DNA of 64,000 bases from Pseudarthrobacter equi (GTDB lineage: Bacteria > Actinomycetota > Actinomycetes > Actinomycetales > Micrococcaceae). Below are positions 27,613 to 36,431 of the stretch, piece after piece. Every line of letters begins with the position of its first letter. The first letter of the stretch is position 1. The stretch spans positions 2,790,001 to 2,854,000 of the forward strand of contig NZ_LT629779.1 of NCBI RefSeq assembly GCF_900105535.1. Reading direction: 5' to 3'. The translations under genes and the position numbers were made by a program. The notes below the pieces were generated by a model, which was not told the DNA's origin, ran no database searches, and was given only the letters and a program-made list of their open reading frames with translations.

Positions 27613-28701
27613 GTGGCTGCTAGTACCCTCACCGAGGTGGCCCGGCTCGCCGGGGTGTCTCCCGCCACCGCCTCCCGCGTCCTCAACGGCTCCGCGCGCA
27701 AGCCCGGCAAGGACATCGCCGAGCGGGTCCGCCAGGCGGCAGATTCTTTGGGCTACATTCCCAACGCGCAGGCACAGGGACTGGCGAAGTCGAGTTCCGG
27801 CCTGATCGGCCTGATTGTCCACGACATCGCGGACCCCTACTTCGCGGCAATTGCCAGGGGCGTCCAGGAGGCTGCCCGCGAACAGCGCCGGATGGTGCTG
27901 CTGGCCACCACGGGCGGGGCGCCCGGGGAAGAAAAGGAAGCAGTTGCCGCCTTCGCTGCCCGGCGCGCCGACTCGATCGTGATCGCCGGCTCGCGCTCGT
28001 CGCGGGCTGAGGACGGGGACGAAAACGCGGAACTGGCCGCGGAGCTGGACCGCTACTGCCGCAACGGAGGGCAGGTTGCTGTGGTGGGACACCCTGTCGT
28101 GGGCGCCGCAGCCCCGGAGGGCTACCACGTGGTGTCGGTCCCCAACCAGGAACTTGCCGCAGACCTTGCCGTGGAACTGGCCGCGGGGTGGGACGGCGAC
28201 TTCGTCATCATCGGCGGCCCGGAAGGGCTCTTCACCTCCGATGACCGGATCCGCGGCTTCCAGGAAGGGCTCAGCCGGGCCGGCCGCGGCCCCGCCGAGG
28301 TACTGCGGAACTCCTTCAACCGGTCCGGAGGATACGAGGCCGGCCTCAAGCTGGCGGCACGGATCAAGGCCGGCGGAACCGGCGGGAGCGGCCGGCCGGC
28401 CGGCAACGGGCTGGGTATTTTCGCTGTCAATGACGTCATGGCCATCGGTGCGGCCGCCGCCTTGCGCGCAGAAGGGCTACGCATCCCGCGCGACGCACGG
28501 ATCGCAGGCTTCGATGACATCGAGACCCTGCGCGATTTCAGGCCTGCGCTTTCCACGGTCAGCCTGCCGCTGGAGGAGATTGGGCGGCTCGCCACCAGGG
28601 CCACTGCACCACCAACGGCCGACGGCGACGACCAGGATTCCGCACCGCTTCCGGTGACCGGCAGAGTCATGCTGCGCCGCAGCACGGAGGCCACGGACTG
28701 A
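27613..28701 (+). CDS. LacI-family transcriptional regulator of the sugar cassette
   Basis: The 362-residue protein starts at GTG 27613 with CAGGAG upstream. The HTH (TLTEVARLAGVSPATASRV) covers residues 5-23 and the hinge helix follows (GLAKSSS). The periplasmic-binding-protein-like domain contains GLIVHDIADPYFAAIARGV and FAVNDVMAIGAA. A glycine-rich insert (AGGTGGSGRPAGNG) is seen near residue 260. It is divergent from the dehydrogenase operon and overlaps the esterase start by one base (TGATG). The two palindromes in the gap are its likely operators. Confidence 0.92.
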   Translation: MAASTLTEVARLAGVSPATASRVLNGSARKPGKDIAERVRQAADSLGYIPNAQAQGLAKSSSGLIGLIVHDIADPYFAAIARGVQEAAREQRRMVLLATTGGAPGEEKEAVAAFAARRADSIVIAGSRSSRAEDGDENAELAAELDRYCRNGGQVAVVGHPVVGAAAPEGYHVVSVPNQELAADLAVELAAGWDGDFVIIGGPEGLFTSDDRIRGFQEGLSRAGRGPAEVLRNSFNRSGGYEAGLKLAARIKAGGTGGSGRPAGNGLGIFAVNDVMAIGAAAALRAEGLRIPRDARIAGFDDIETLRDFRPALSTVSLPLEEIGRLATRATAPPTADGDDQDSAPLPVTGRVMLRRSTEATD

Positions 28702-29477
28702 TGGCGCCGAACGGCCTGACCTCAGTTCCCGCCCGTTGCTCCGGTGGCGGGTTGCGGCCCGCCGTCCTGGTCCTGCCCGGCGGCGGCTATGCGCGCCAGG
28801 CCGACCATGAGGCCGAACCCGTGGCCGAATGGCTCGCCTCGCTGGGTATTCACGCCTTTGTCCTGCGCTACCGGGTAGCCCCACACCGGCACCCCGCTCC
28901 CCTGCGGGATGCCAAGGAAGCCTTGCTGTACATACGCGGCGGCGCCCATGGCCTGGCGGTGGATCCCGAACGGGTCGGGGTGCTGGGATTCTCGGCGGGC
29001 GGCCACCTCGCTGCCACACTGTCCACGGCGGTTTCCACGGGAGACCCGGCCCTCGATGTGCCCGGCTCCGTCCCCGACCTGGCAGTGCTGTGCTACCCCG
29101 TGGTCTCGTTGACCCGGGACGTGCACCAGGGGTCGGTCGACAACCTCGTGGGCGACGCACCGTCCCCGGCCCTGCTCTCGGCCCTTTCCGCGGACCGTCA
29201 GGTGACCTCCCAGACCCCGCCGGCTTTCCTGTGGCACACGGCCGACGATGAAGCCGTGCCCGTCAGCCACAGCCTGGGCTACGCGCAGGCGCTTTTCGAC
29301 GCCGGCGTGCCCGCGGAACTCCATGTCTTCCCGCATGGCCGGCACGGCATCGGCCTGGCAGCCGGAGCACCGGGCGCCGAGGAGTGGCCTGCACTGTGCG
29401 CGGCGTGGCTGGAGCGCGCCGGCTGGACGTTCGCCGGCCAGTCAGCCGCCCCCGAACCTGCAACAGCGGCGCCCTGA
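28701..29477 (+). CDS. Alpha/beta hydrolase, probable acetyl esterase
   Basis: The 258-residue protein has the oxyanion segment LPGGGYARQADHE, the nucleophile elbow GFSAGG, an acid in HTADDEAVPV and His in FPHGRHGIGLA, so the triad is complete. Relatives deacetylate xylo-oligosaccharides and other sugar esters (BD-FAE/COG0657 type). No signal peptide is seen, so it would act inside the cell. It is translationally coupled to lacI, which suggests its substrate is connected with the cassette's sugar. Confidence 0.82.
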   Translation: MAPNGLTSVPARCSGGGLRPAVLVLPGGGYARQADHEAEPVAEWLASLGIHAFVLRYRVAPHRHPAPLRDAKEALLYIRGGAHGLAVDPERVGVLGFSAGGHLAATLSTAVSTGDPALDVPGSVPDLAVLCYPVVSLTRDVHQGSVDNLVGDAPSPALLSALSADRQVTSQTPPAFLWHTADDEAVPVSHSLGYAQALFDAGVPAELHVFPHGRHGIGLAAGAPGAEEWPALCAAWLERAGWTFAGQSAAPEPATAAP

Positions 29478-29540
29478 CCGGTTACCGGGGATGTGGAGGT
29501 GATGGCTGCGGTGGTCCGGCGCGCTGGCTAAGGTTGCCTC

Positions 29541-30254
29541 ATGGAAAGCCCAGCAACTTCCAACCCCGAGGTGCTCGCTGCAATCCGGTCTGAGCTGCGG
29601 GAACATGCCGATCCCGCGCGTGCAGCGGGCGCCCAGGCGTACATGAGGTCAAGCCTTCCCTCGCTGGGAGTCCGGGTGCCGGAAGTTCGCCGGATCGCGA
29701 AGGACGCGGCTGCCGCGGCGCCGTTCCGGTCCGGGGAGGAACTGCGTGCCACCGTCCTCGATCTGTGGCGCCACTCCGAGGTGCGCGAGGAGCGGTACGC
29801 CGCCATTGATTTGACCGCGAACAGGATGGTTTCCCGGGACCTGCACATGCTGCCGGTCTACGAGGAAATCATCCGTACCGGCGCCTGGTGGGACTTCGTG
29901 GACGGCGTTTCGGGGCGTATCTGCGGCCTCCTTCAGGCCCACCGTGAGGAAATGACTGCAGTGCTGCGCGCCTGGAGCACCGATGAAAACTTCTGGTTCA
30001 GGCGGGCCTCCATCATCGCCCAGCTGAAGGCCAAGGCCGCCACGGACACCACCTTGCTGGCCGCGGTCATCGAACCAAACCTGGGAGACGGAGAATTTTT
30101 CGTCCGGAAAGCCATCGGATGGGCACTGCGGGAGTACGCCAAAACCTCACCGGACTGGGTGGCGGCCTTCGTGGCTAAGCACTCGGCCGTTATCAGCCCC
30201 CTGTCGCGGCGGGAAGCGCTGCGACGGCTCAACGGCCGGGCTGCGGGCCGCTAG
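29541..30254 (+). CDS. AlkD-like DNA alkylation repair protein
   Basis: The 237-residue all-helical protein fits the HEAT-repeat DNA glycosylase family that removes alkylated purines. Residues expected in the active site are present: GAWWDFVDGVS (aromatic and Asp) and FWFRRASIIAQL (Arg). The C-terminal FFVRKAIGWALREYAK is the most conserved family block. It ends with a 4-bp overlap (CTAG) with the stop of the convergent membrane protein gene. Confidence 0.9.
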   Translation: MESPATSNPEVLAAIRSELREHADPARAAGAQAYMRSSLPSLGVRVPEVRRIAKDAAAAAPFRSGEELRATVLDLWRHSEVREERYAAIDLTANRMVSRDLHMLPVYEEIIRTGAWWDFVDGVSGRICGLLQAHREEMTAVLRAWSTDENFWFRRASIIAQLKAKAATDTTLLAAVIEPNLGDGEFFVRKAIGWALREYAKTSPDWVAAFVAKHSAVISPLSRREALRRLNGRAAGR

Positions 30255-31807
30255 ATCACCGGACGTTCAACAACCAGGTCACCGGACTTGCGGAACAGCC
30301 GTTTCGTCGAGGGATCCCAGAAGATCAGGTAGAGGCCGAACAGCAGGCCTGTGACGGCGGCCGCGACCCGGGCCAGGGTCAGCGCGAAGCCCAGGTCATC
30401 GGCCTGGAGGTACGGGAAGACTTCAAGCTGGTCCGAGATGGCGTAGATCATGAAGAAAGACACCACAAAGTAGAGAGCCTTAACCTGCCAGTCGTTGCGG
30501 ATGCCGGTGACGGCGAAGAGCGGAATGAGCCACACCACGTACCAGGACTGGATGATGGGGGCCAGCAGTACGATGGCAGCGAATCCGAGCGTAAGCCGCC
30601 GCATCAGCCGGTCGTAGTCGCCCCGCAGGATCAGCCAGGCCACGATGCCCACCGCGAGGAGCTTTCCGGCGTCGAACACCCACCCTGCGAAGACACTGCC
30701 GTCCAGGCCAAACGAATTGGCCAGCGAGGCCACGATCATCCCGATCAGGCCCACCGGGGCGTACCAGATGGCAATGCTGCCGGGGGCCGAGAGCCCGTTG
30801 ATCCATCCGAACCCGAATCCGTTCACCAGGCCCATCAGAACCAGGAGGCCCAGGCTGATGCCGGCCGTCAGCGCCCAGAACGAAAACTTGCGGAGCCAGC
30901 CGGCATTCTGCCCGGCCCAGAGCAGCCCGATGAAGGGAAGGAAGACAATCGTGATGGGCTTGACCGCGATGGACAGCGTTACCAGGACAATGCCGCGAAC
31001 CACCCGATGGGTGGCGCAGTAGTACAGGCCGGCGAGGGCCAGGCCGATCATGAGGGAATCATTGTGGACGCTGGCGATGAAGTTGGTCAGGAACAGCGGG
31101 TTCGCCGCCGTCAGCCAGAGCGCCCGGTGCGGGTTGACGCCGTGCAGTTCGGCCAGCTTAGGCACGTAGATGACGCACAGCACCACCCCTGCCACCGCCA
31201 CCAGCCGGAACAGCATCACGCTGGCTTCGGGCTGGACATTGGTGGACCAGACCACGAACTGCTCGATCCACAGGAACAGCTGGCCGTAGGGAACCGGCGC
31301 TTCGGTCCACATTTTGTCGGCGCCCAGCTGGAAGTAGTTGGACAGGGAGGAGATGCCGTTCTCGTAGGGGTTGAACCCCTCGACCATGAGGCGGCCCTGG
31401 CCGATGTAGGCATAAACGTCCCGGCTGAACAGCGGGACGCAGACCACCATCGGCAGGCCCCATGCCAGGATCGCCTTGAGCGTGGCGCTGCGCGCCTGGG
31501 GTCCCCACACGTGGACTTTCTGGCCCAGCCGCAGCCAGGCCCGCACCAGAAGCATGCCGCCCACTGCCAGCAGGATGATGGACAGTGCTACCCCGGCTGC
31601 CTCGGCGCGCATCCAGATGAACAGCGGCATCCTGCGCAGTTCGGAAACGGGCGCCAGCCAGCCGACCCCCAGGGATCCAGCCAGCATAAACATGGAGCCA
31701 ACGAAGCCTGCAAGGATCGGGGACCGGGGATCGTCCATCTCGGCACCGCCGCTGACGGCCGGGGCGGCGGCAGCCATTCCGCCCGCCGCGGGCAAAGGCG
31801 CCGTCAT
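30251..31807 (-). CDS. Polyprenol-phosphomannose-dependent mannosyltransferase-like membrane protein (MptB-like, GT-C)
   Basis: The 518-residue protein has about 12-13 membrane segments and a GT-C style signature near the first large loop: SRDVYAYIGQGRLMVEGFNP, with the conserved Asp and a Tyr pair. This block is characteristic of the actinobacterial MptA/MptB alpha-1,6-mannosyltransferases that use polyprenol-phosphate-mannose outside the membrane to build lipomannan-like polymers. I chose ATG 31807 (MTAPLPAAGG); an internal ATG at MDDPRSPIL is possible. The product in this organism is inference. Confidence 0.82.
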   Translation of the reverse strand: MTAPLPAAGGMAAAAPAVSGGAEMDDPRSPILAGFVGSMFMLAGSLGVGWLAPVSELRRMPLFIWMRAEAAGVALSIILLAVGGMLLVRAWLRLGQKVHVWGPQARSATLKAILAWGLPMVVCVPLFSRDVYAYIGQGRLMVEGFNPYENGISSLSNYFQLGADKMWTEAPVPYGQLFLWIEQFVVWSTNVQPEASVMLFRLVAVAGVVLCVIYVPKLAELHGVNPHRALWLTAANPLFLTNFIASVHNDSLMIGLALAGLYYCATHRVVRGIVLVTLSIAVKPITIVFLPFIGLLWAGQNAGWLRKFSFWALTAGISLGLLVLMGLVNGFGFGWINGLSAPGSIAIWYAPVGLIGMIVASLANSFGLDGSVFAGWVFDAGKLLAVGIVAWLILRGDYDRLMRRLTLGFAAIVLLAPIIQSWYVVWLIPLFAVTGIRNDWQVKALYFVVSFFMIYAISDQLEVFPYLQADDLGFALTLARVAAAVTGLLFGLYLIFWDPSTKRLFRKSGDLVVERPVI

Positions 31808-31962
31808 ATCAGGGTTGTCCAATCTTTGTGCGTTTTCGCAGGCCACGCCCGTCGGCCGAAGGGCCTGTCCGGGGCGCGTTTCCACGCAGCGGGGAGACCC
31901 GCCACGTATTCGAAATCCTAGCACCGGCCGGTTGGCAGGAGGTGTAACGGTAGGCTGGTCCG

Positions 31963-32583
31963 GTGCCTATATCAAACGAAAGAATCGTCTGGATTGACTG
32001 CGAAATGACCGGTCTGGACATCAAGAACGACGCCCTGATCGAGGTAGCCGCGCTGGTCACCGACTCCGAGTTGAACATCCTCGGCGAGGGGGTCGACGTC
32101 GTCATCAAACCGGATGACGCCGCCGTCGCGCAGATGAACGACTTCGTCCGGGACATGCACACCAAATCCGGACTCCTCAAGGAGCTCCCGGCGGGCAAGA
32201 CGATGGCCGAGGCAGAAACGGCAGTGATGGAGTACATCGCCGAATGGGTGCCGGAGCCGCGGAAGGCGCCACTGGGCGGCAACTCGGTGGGAACAGACCG
32301 GGTCTTCCTGTCCAGGGACATGCCCGCCATCGTGGAGCACCTGCACTACCGGGTGATCGACGTCAGCACCATCAAGGAGCTGTCCCGCCGCTGGTTCGCG
32401 CGTGCGTACTTCCAGTCCCCGGCCAAGAAGGGCGGCCACCGCGCCCTGGGTGACATCCGGGACTCCATCGATGAACTCCGCTACTACCGGGACGCAGTCT
32501 TCGTACCGGCGCCCGGGCCGGACAGTGCAACGGCGCAGAAGATCGCCCGGCGGATCACCAGCCCGGAAACCGGCCTTCCCTAA
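31963..32583 (+). CDS. orn: Oligoribonuclease
   Basis: Orn degrades the short RNAs (2-5 nt, including pGpG) left by other nucleases and is essential in several bacteria. The 206 residues carry the DEDDh residues: Asp12 and Glu14 (WIDCEMTGL), Asp in VGTDRVF, His and Asp in KGGHRALGDIRDS. The start is GTG; an AGGAGG lies 20 nt upstream, further than ideal. A hairpin follows its stop. Confidence 0.95.
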   Translation: MPISNERIVWIDCEMTGLDIKNDALIEVAALVTDSELNILGEGVDVVIKPDDAAVAQMNDFVRDMHTKSGLLKELPAGKTMAEAETAVMEYIAEWVPEPRKAPLGGNSVGTDRVFLSRDMPAIVEHLHYRVIDVSTIKELSRRWFARAYFQSPAKKGGHRALGDIRDSIDELRYYRDAVFVPAPGPDSATAQKIARRITSPETGLP

Positions 32584-32598
32584 AAGTAATCTGCGCCA

Positions 32599-32634
32599 CA
32601 CTTTCAGGATTTTTCGCTGAAAACGCCGAAAGTG
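32599..32634 (+). terminator. Hairpin after orn
   Basis: Arms CACTTTC (32599-32605) and GAAAGTG (32628-32634) enclose a second small hairpin TTTTC-GCT-GAAAA. It lies 16 nt after the stop. The lack of a T-run makes the terminator role uncertain. Confidence 0.45.
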
Positions 32635-32716
32635 GACAAAGTACCCCCAAAGAGCAGGTAAGCTATTTGAGTTGCCTTTCCAGAGGCCGGGAAGCCGGTC
32701 ACATTGTGGGGCACAT

Positions 32717-32790
32717 GGTGGGCTTAGCTCAGTTGGCAGAGCGCCTGGTTGTGGTCCAGGAGGTCGCGGGTTCAACCCCCGTAGCTCACC
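32717..32790 (+). tRNA. tRNA-His (anticodon GTG)
   Basis: The 74-nt gene includes the encoded extra 5' G (32717) that pairs with C at the discriminator position. Acceptor GTGGGCT/AGCTCAC, anticodon loop TTGTGGT in stem CCTGG/CCAGG, T-loop TTCAACC. CCA is not encoded. Confidence 0.96.
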
Positions 32791-32816
32791 CTCACCGGAC
32801 GGTATTGCAGCCGTTC

Positions 32817-32860
32817 AAAGGAGGCCGCATCGGATTATTCCGGTGCGGCCTCCTTTCTTT
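32817..32860 (+). terminator. Terminator of tRNA-His
   Basis: Perfect 13-bp arms (32817-32829 and 32844-32856) are followed by CTTTTTC. It stands 67 nt before def. Confidence 0.85.
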
Positions 32861-32926
32861 TTCACCACCTCTTTTGCATCACCGCCCTGCGCCCGCTGCG
32901 GGGCCGCAAGCCGAAGGACAGCGAAG

Positions 32927-33499
32927 ATGACCGTTCTGCCCATCACCATCTGGGGCGAACCCGTGCTGCACCGCCGGGCTTCCGAAGTGGAAGTTTTCGA
33001 CGACGAACTGCGCACCCTGATTGCGGACATGTTTGAGACCAACGATGCCGCCAACGGAGTGGGGCTGGCAGCACCGCAGGTAGGCGTGGGCAAGAGGATC
33101 TTCGTCTACAAGTACGCGAACGAGGACGACGCTCCCGCCAGCGGCGTGTTGGTCAACCCGGTGCTCACGCTCTCAAAGATCTCCGGAGCCGCTCCCGACC
33201 CCGATGAGGAAGAGGAAGGGTGCCTCTCCTTTCCCGGCGACCAGTATCCGCTCAAGCGCGCCGAGTGGGCACGGGTGGAAGGTCTTGACGGCAACGGCGA
33301 GCCCGTGAAGTTCGAGGCCACCGGATGGTTTGCCAGGGTCATCCAGCATGAATACGACCACCTGGACGGCAAACTGTACGTCAACCGCCTGATGGACAGG
33401 TATGCCCGCAAGGCCAAGAAGACGGCAAAGAAGAACGGTTGGGGCGTTCCCGGCCTGACCTGGCTGCCCGGCGTGGACCCGGACCCGTTCGGGCACTGA
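32927..33499 (+). CDS. def: Peptide deformylase
   Basis: Def removes the formyl group from nascent proteins. The real start is ATG 32927 ([15 protein letters not shown]), because the upstream open frame runs through tRNA-His. The 190 residues contain all three motifs: [15 protein letters not shown] (metal Cys) and HEYDHLDG (metal His pair and catalytic Glu). The C-terminal basic tail ([15 protein letters not shown]) is common in actinobacterial Def. Confidence 0.97.
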   Translation: MTVLPITIWGEPVLHRRASEVEVFDDELRTLIADMFETNDAANGVGLAAPQVGVGKRIFVYKYANEDDAPASGVLVNPVLTLSKISGAAPDPDEEEEGCLSFPGDQYPLKRAEWARVEGLDGNGEPVKFEATGWFARVIQHEYDHLDGKLYVNRLMDRYARKAKKTAKKNGWGVPGLTWLPGVDPDPFGH

Positions 33500-33516
33500 C
33501 TAACCGGTGACCTGGC

Positions 33517-34314
33517 TCAGGTTGCCCTGATGGTCTGCTGGCCGGGGCACGATCCCAGGACCCGCTTCATCGCGTCCTTCTCAGCCTCCGTCACCCACAG
33601 CCCGTACGCCGCCTTCACGGACACCTGCCGGGCTACGTAGTGGCACCTGATGGACTTGTTCTTCGGAAGCCAGGTGGCGGCGTCGCCCGCGCCCTTTTGC
33701 TGGTTGCTCGGGCCGTCTGCAGCGATCAGGTTCAGGGGATCATTCGCCAGGTTCTGCCGCTGGCGCGGCGTCAGTGCCTGGGCGCCCTTCTGCCAGGCGT
33801 CCGAGAGGGCCACCACGTGATCGATCTGGACGGCGGCGCTGCTGTCCTGGCCGCGGCGGAACTCGATGGGCTTGCCCGTATAGGGCTCCTGGAAGTGCCC
33901 TGCGGAGATGCGGCATTTCGAGCCCTCCGCAAAGACAACGCCGGCCAGGTCCCGGCGAAGGATGTCATTACGCGTGTCGCAGCCGTTGCGGTCAACGTCG
34001 AGCCAGGCCTGCCCGAAAGCCTCGCGGGTGTAGTTGTCCTTGCCTGCCCGGCCCTTGACGGGGAGGGCTTCCAACGCATCCGCGGCTGGGCCCTGGGGCA
34101 CCTCATGGACCGCTGCCACCGGCTTCATCCACGCAGCATCAAATACGGGAGCCGCTGTGGGGCCGTCCGCTGCGGGTGCGGCAATGTCGAATTGCCCCGC
34201 GGTAAAGAACCAGCCCAGTAGCCCCAGGGCGGCGACACCGCCCACTATCAACAGTGCCCAGGCCTGCCGGGAACGGCGCCGCGCCCGCCGGTAGGCGGAC
34301 CAGCTGACGGTCAC
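33517..34314 (-). CDS. Membrane-anchored or secreted HNH endonuclease (DUF1524-like)
   Basis: The 265-residue protein begins at GTG with a basic segment (YRRARRRSRQ) and one hydrophobic helix at about residues 18-38, so it is exported and either anchored or cleaved. The outer part has four cysteines (NGCDTRND, SKCRISAG, IRCHYVA, GSCPGQ) that could form disulphides. The HNH site is QIDHVVALSDAW, then NDPLNLIAADGPSNQQKGAGD. Relatives are extracellular nucleases of actinobacteria. No cognate immunity or toxin neighbours are seen. Confidence 0.85.
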   Translation of the reverse strand: MTVSWSAYRRARRRSRQAWALLIVGGVAALGLLGWFFTAGQFDIAAPAADGPTAAPVFDAAWMKPVAAVHEVPQGPAADALEALPVKGRAGKDNYTREAFGQAWLDVDRNGCDTRNDILRRDLAGVVFAEGSKCRISAGHFQEPYTGKPIEFRRGQDSSAAVQIDHVVALSDAWQKGAQALTPRQRQNLANDPLNLIAADGPSNQQKGAGDAATWLPKNKSIRCHYVARQVSVKAAYGLWVTEAEKDAMKRVLGSCPGQQTIRAT

Positions 34315-34428
34315 TGGACTGCAGTTCGGGGGCGGGAGTGGAGCACCCCATGAGCCTAGGTCACAGGAGACCGCCGCCCTTGGATATCCACAGTGTGCAG
34401 GACGAGTGAGGGTTTAGCGGCGTGACCG

Positions 34429-34638
34429 CTACAATTCCCGTGACACCCTCTGGAGGTCTTCCTCGGCAACCGCCAGCAGGCTTTCAAGCTGCTGCACCCG
34501 TTCCGCGGTGACGTCACCCGAGGCATGAGCGGCCTTGGCGCCGTCCAGCAACCTGAGCGCTTCCTTGTGATTGGCCTTGGCTACGTCAAATGCGTGTTCC
34601 AGCGTGGTTTCGTGCTCAAGTGTCTGATCGTTTTCCAT
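34429..34638 (-). CDS. Small helical hypothetical protein
   Basis: From ATG 34638 (MENDQTLEHETT) the protein has 69 residues, acidic and almost entirely helical, with heptad-like Leu/Val spacing in AERVQQLESLLAVAEEDLQRVSREL. It could be a coiled coil. It has no signal or membrane segment. It follows gapB on the same strand after a 76-bp gap with a hairpin. I do not recognise the family. Confidence 0.55.
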   Translation of the reverse strand: MENDQTLEHETTLEHAFDVAKANHKEALRLLDGAKAAHASGDVTAERVQQLESLLAVAEEDLQRVSREL

Positions 34639-34656
34639 TCCCCAAGTGTGGGCCCC

Positions 34657-34690
34657 ATTCCCGGCTGATTCCAGAGAACCAGCCGGGAAT
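34657..34690 (-). terminator. Hairpin after gapB
   Basis: Arms ATTCCCGGCTG (34657-34667) and CAGCCGGGAAT (34680-34690) with a 12-nt loop lie between the gapB stop and the small gene. No T-run. Confidence 0.55.
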
Positions 34691-34713
34691 TCACCCAAAA
34701 GAAACAGGAAAGA

Positions 34714-36192
34714 TCAGACGGCGATGGCCGCCAGGGCCTTGGCGCTCTCCTTGGCCGGGAAGGACGGCGGGTTTACTCCGGCCATTTCTTCCATGACCCG
34801 GACCACCTGGCAGCTGTAGCCGAATTCGTTGTCGTACCAGACGTAGACCACCAGGTTCTTGCTGGTGGAAACGGTGGCGAGGCCGTCAACGATGCCGGCG
34901 CGGCGTGAACCGACGAAGTCGGTGGAGACGACTTCAGGGGAATCGATGTAGTCGATCTGCTTGCGCAGTTCCGAGTGCAGCGACATCTCGCGGAGGTAGT
35001 TGTTGACCTCATCCTTCGTGGTCCCGTTCTCCAGGGTCAGGTTCAGGATGGCCAGCGATACGTCCGGGGTGGGGACGCGGATGGAGCTGCCGGTGAGCTT
35101 GCCGAGCAGCTCGGGCAGGGCCTTGGCAACTGCCTTCGCGGCCCCGGTTTCGGTGATGACCATATTCAGGGCGGCGGACCGGCCCCGGCGGTCGCCCTTG
35201 TGGAAGTTGTCGATCAGGTTCTGGTCGTTGGTGAACGAGTGGACCGTCTCAACGTGGCCGTGGATCACGCCGAACTTGTCGTTCAGGGCCTTCAGCACCG
35301 GGGTGATGGCGTTCGTGGTGCAGGACGCCGCAGAGACGATCGCGTCCGTGTCCTCGATGGTGCCGTGGTTGATGCCGTGGACGATGTTCTTCAGCTCGCC
35401 CTTGCCCGGTGCGGTGAGCAGGACGCGGGCGGCGCCTTTGCTCTGCAGGTGCTGGGACAGTCCCTCGGCGTCGCGCCAGCGGCCGGTGTTGTCCACCACC
35501 AGGGCGTTGTTGATGCCGTAGGCGGTGTAGTCGATGGTGGCGGGATCGTTCGAGTAGATGACCTGGATCCGGACGCCGTTGGCCGTGATGGTGTTGGATT
35601 CATCGTCCACGCGGATGGTGCCCTCGAAGGAGCCGTGCACGGAGTCGCGGCGCAGCAGGCTGGCGCGCTTCAGCAGGTCGTTGTCGGAGCCGCGGCGGAC
35701 CACGATGGCCCGGAGGCGCAGGCCGTGGCCGCCTCCGGCTTTTTCGACCAGCAGGCGGGCGAGGAGCCGGCCGATGCGTCCGAACCCATAGAGGACGACG
35801 TCGGTGCTGGTGCGGTCGTCGCCGCCCCGCTTGCCCACGACGTCGGCCAGCTCTGCGCGGAGGAACTCTTCAAGGGTGGCGCCGTTGCCCTCTTCCTTGA
35901 ACTTCTGGTTGAGCCGGGCGATGTCGATGGCCGCGGCGCCGAGCTCCAGCCCGGCAAGGGTGTTCAGCAGGGGTGCGGTCTCCTCCAGGAGGAGTTCGTC
36001 CTTGCTCATCCGGCGGGCGAAACGGTGTGCCTTGAGGATGTTCATGGTGGACTTGTTGATCAGGCTCCGGCCATGGATGCTCGTGACCACGTTGTTTTCG
36101 CGGTACAGCCGGCCGATCACCGGAATCATGGCCTCGGCGAGGGCCTCGCGGCCCATCCACGTATCAAGACAAGAATCTGACGTCTGGCTCAC
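34714..36192 (-). CDS. gapB: Glyceraldehyde-3-phosphate dehydrogenase, long form (GapB type)
   Basis: The protein is 492 residues, about 150 longer than ordinary GAPDH. The first 130 residues are a separate helical domain (REALAEAMIPVIGRLYRENN, then SKDELLLEETAPLL). The Rossmann motif LYGFGRIGR begins at about residue 134, the catalytic SCTTNA has Cys291, and the C-terminal VWYDNEFGYSCQVVRVME is intact. Corynebacterium glutamicum GapB is of this size and works in the gluconeogenic direction, preferring NADP; I infer the same role here. The usual glycolytic gap-pgk-tpi cluster is not in this window. Confidence 0.93.
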   Translation of the reverse strand: MSQTSDSCLDTWMGREALAEAMIPVIGRLYRENNVVTSIHGRSLINKSTMNILKAHRFARRMSKDELLLEETAPLLNTLAGLELGAAAIDIARLNQKFKEEGNGATLEEFLRAELADVVGKRGGDDRTSTDVVLYGFGRIGRLLARLLVEKAGGGHGLRLRAIVVRRGSDNDLLKRASLLRRDSVHGSFEGTIRVDDESNTITANGVRIQVIYSNDPATIDYTAYGINNALVVDNTGRWRDAEGLSQHLQSKGAARVLLTAPGKGELKNIVHGINHGTIEDTDAIVSAASCTTNAITPVLKALNDKFGVIHGHVETVHSFTNDQNLIDNFHKGDRRGRSAALNMVITETGAAKAVAKALPELLGKLTGSSIRVPTPDVSLAILNLTLENGTTKDEVNNYLREMSLHSELRKQIDYIDSPEVVSTDFVGSRRAGIVDGLATVSTSKNLVVYVWYDNEFGYSCQVVRVMEEMAGVNPPSFPAKESAKALAAIAV

Positions 36193-36431
36193 AGAAATAC
36201 CTTCCTCGGTTCAGCCGCATACGTCCTCGTGTGCGGTTGTAGGCCACCTGATGATGTCCAGGGGCATCCACGCCTGCGGGGTTCGGCCCCCAGGCGCCTG
36301 GATCGTGTGCAAAGAAAAACCGCCGGATGCGAACGCAATTCCAGCGGAAGAACTTCTACGTCCAGAATCCATTCTAATTTGGCACGGCCCGGGGAACAGA
36401 CCCGCCGGGCGTGAAATCACTCACACGGCGT

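Noticed and set aside
34383..34391. DnaA-box-like ATATCCACA
   Set aside because: A single site with one mismatch, without clustering or a dnaA/dnaN context.
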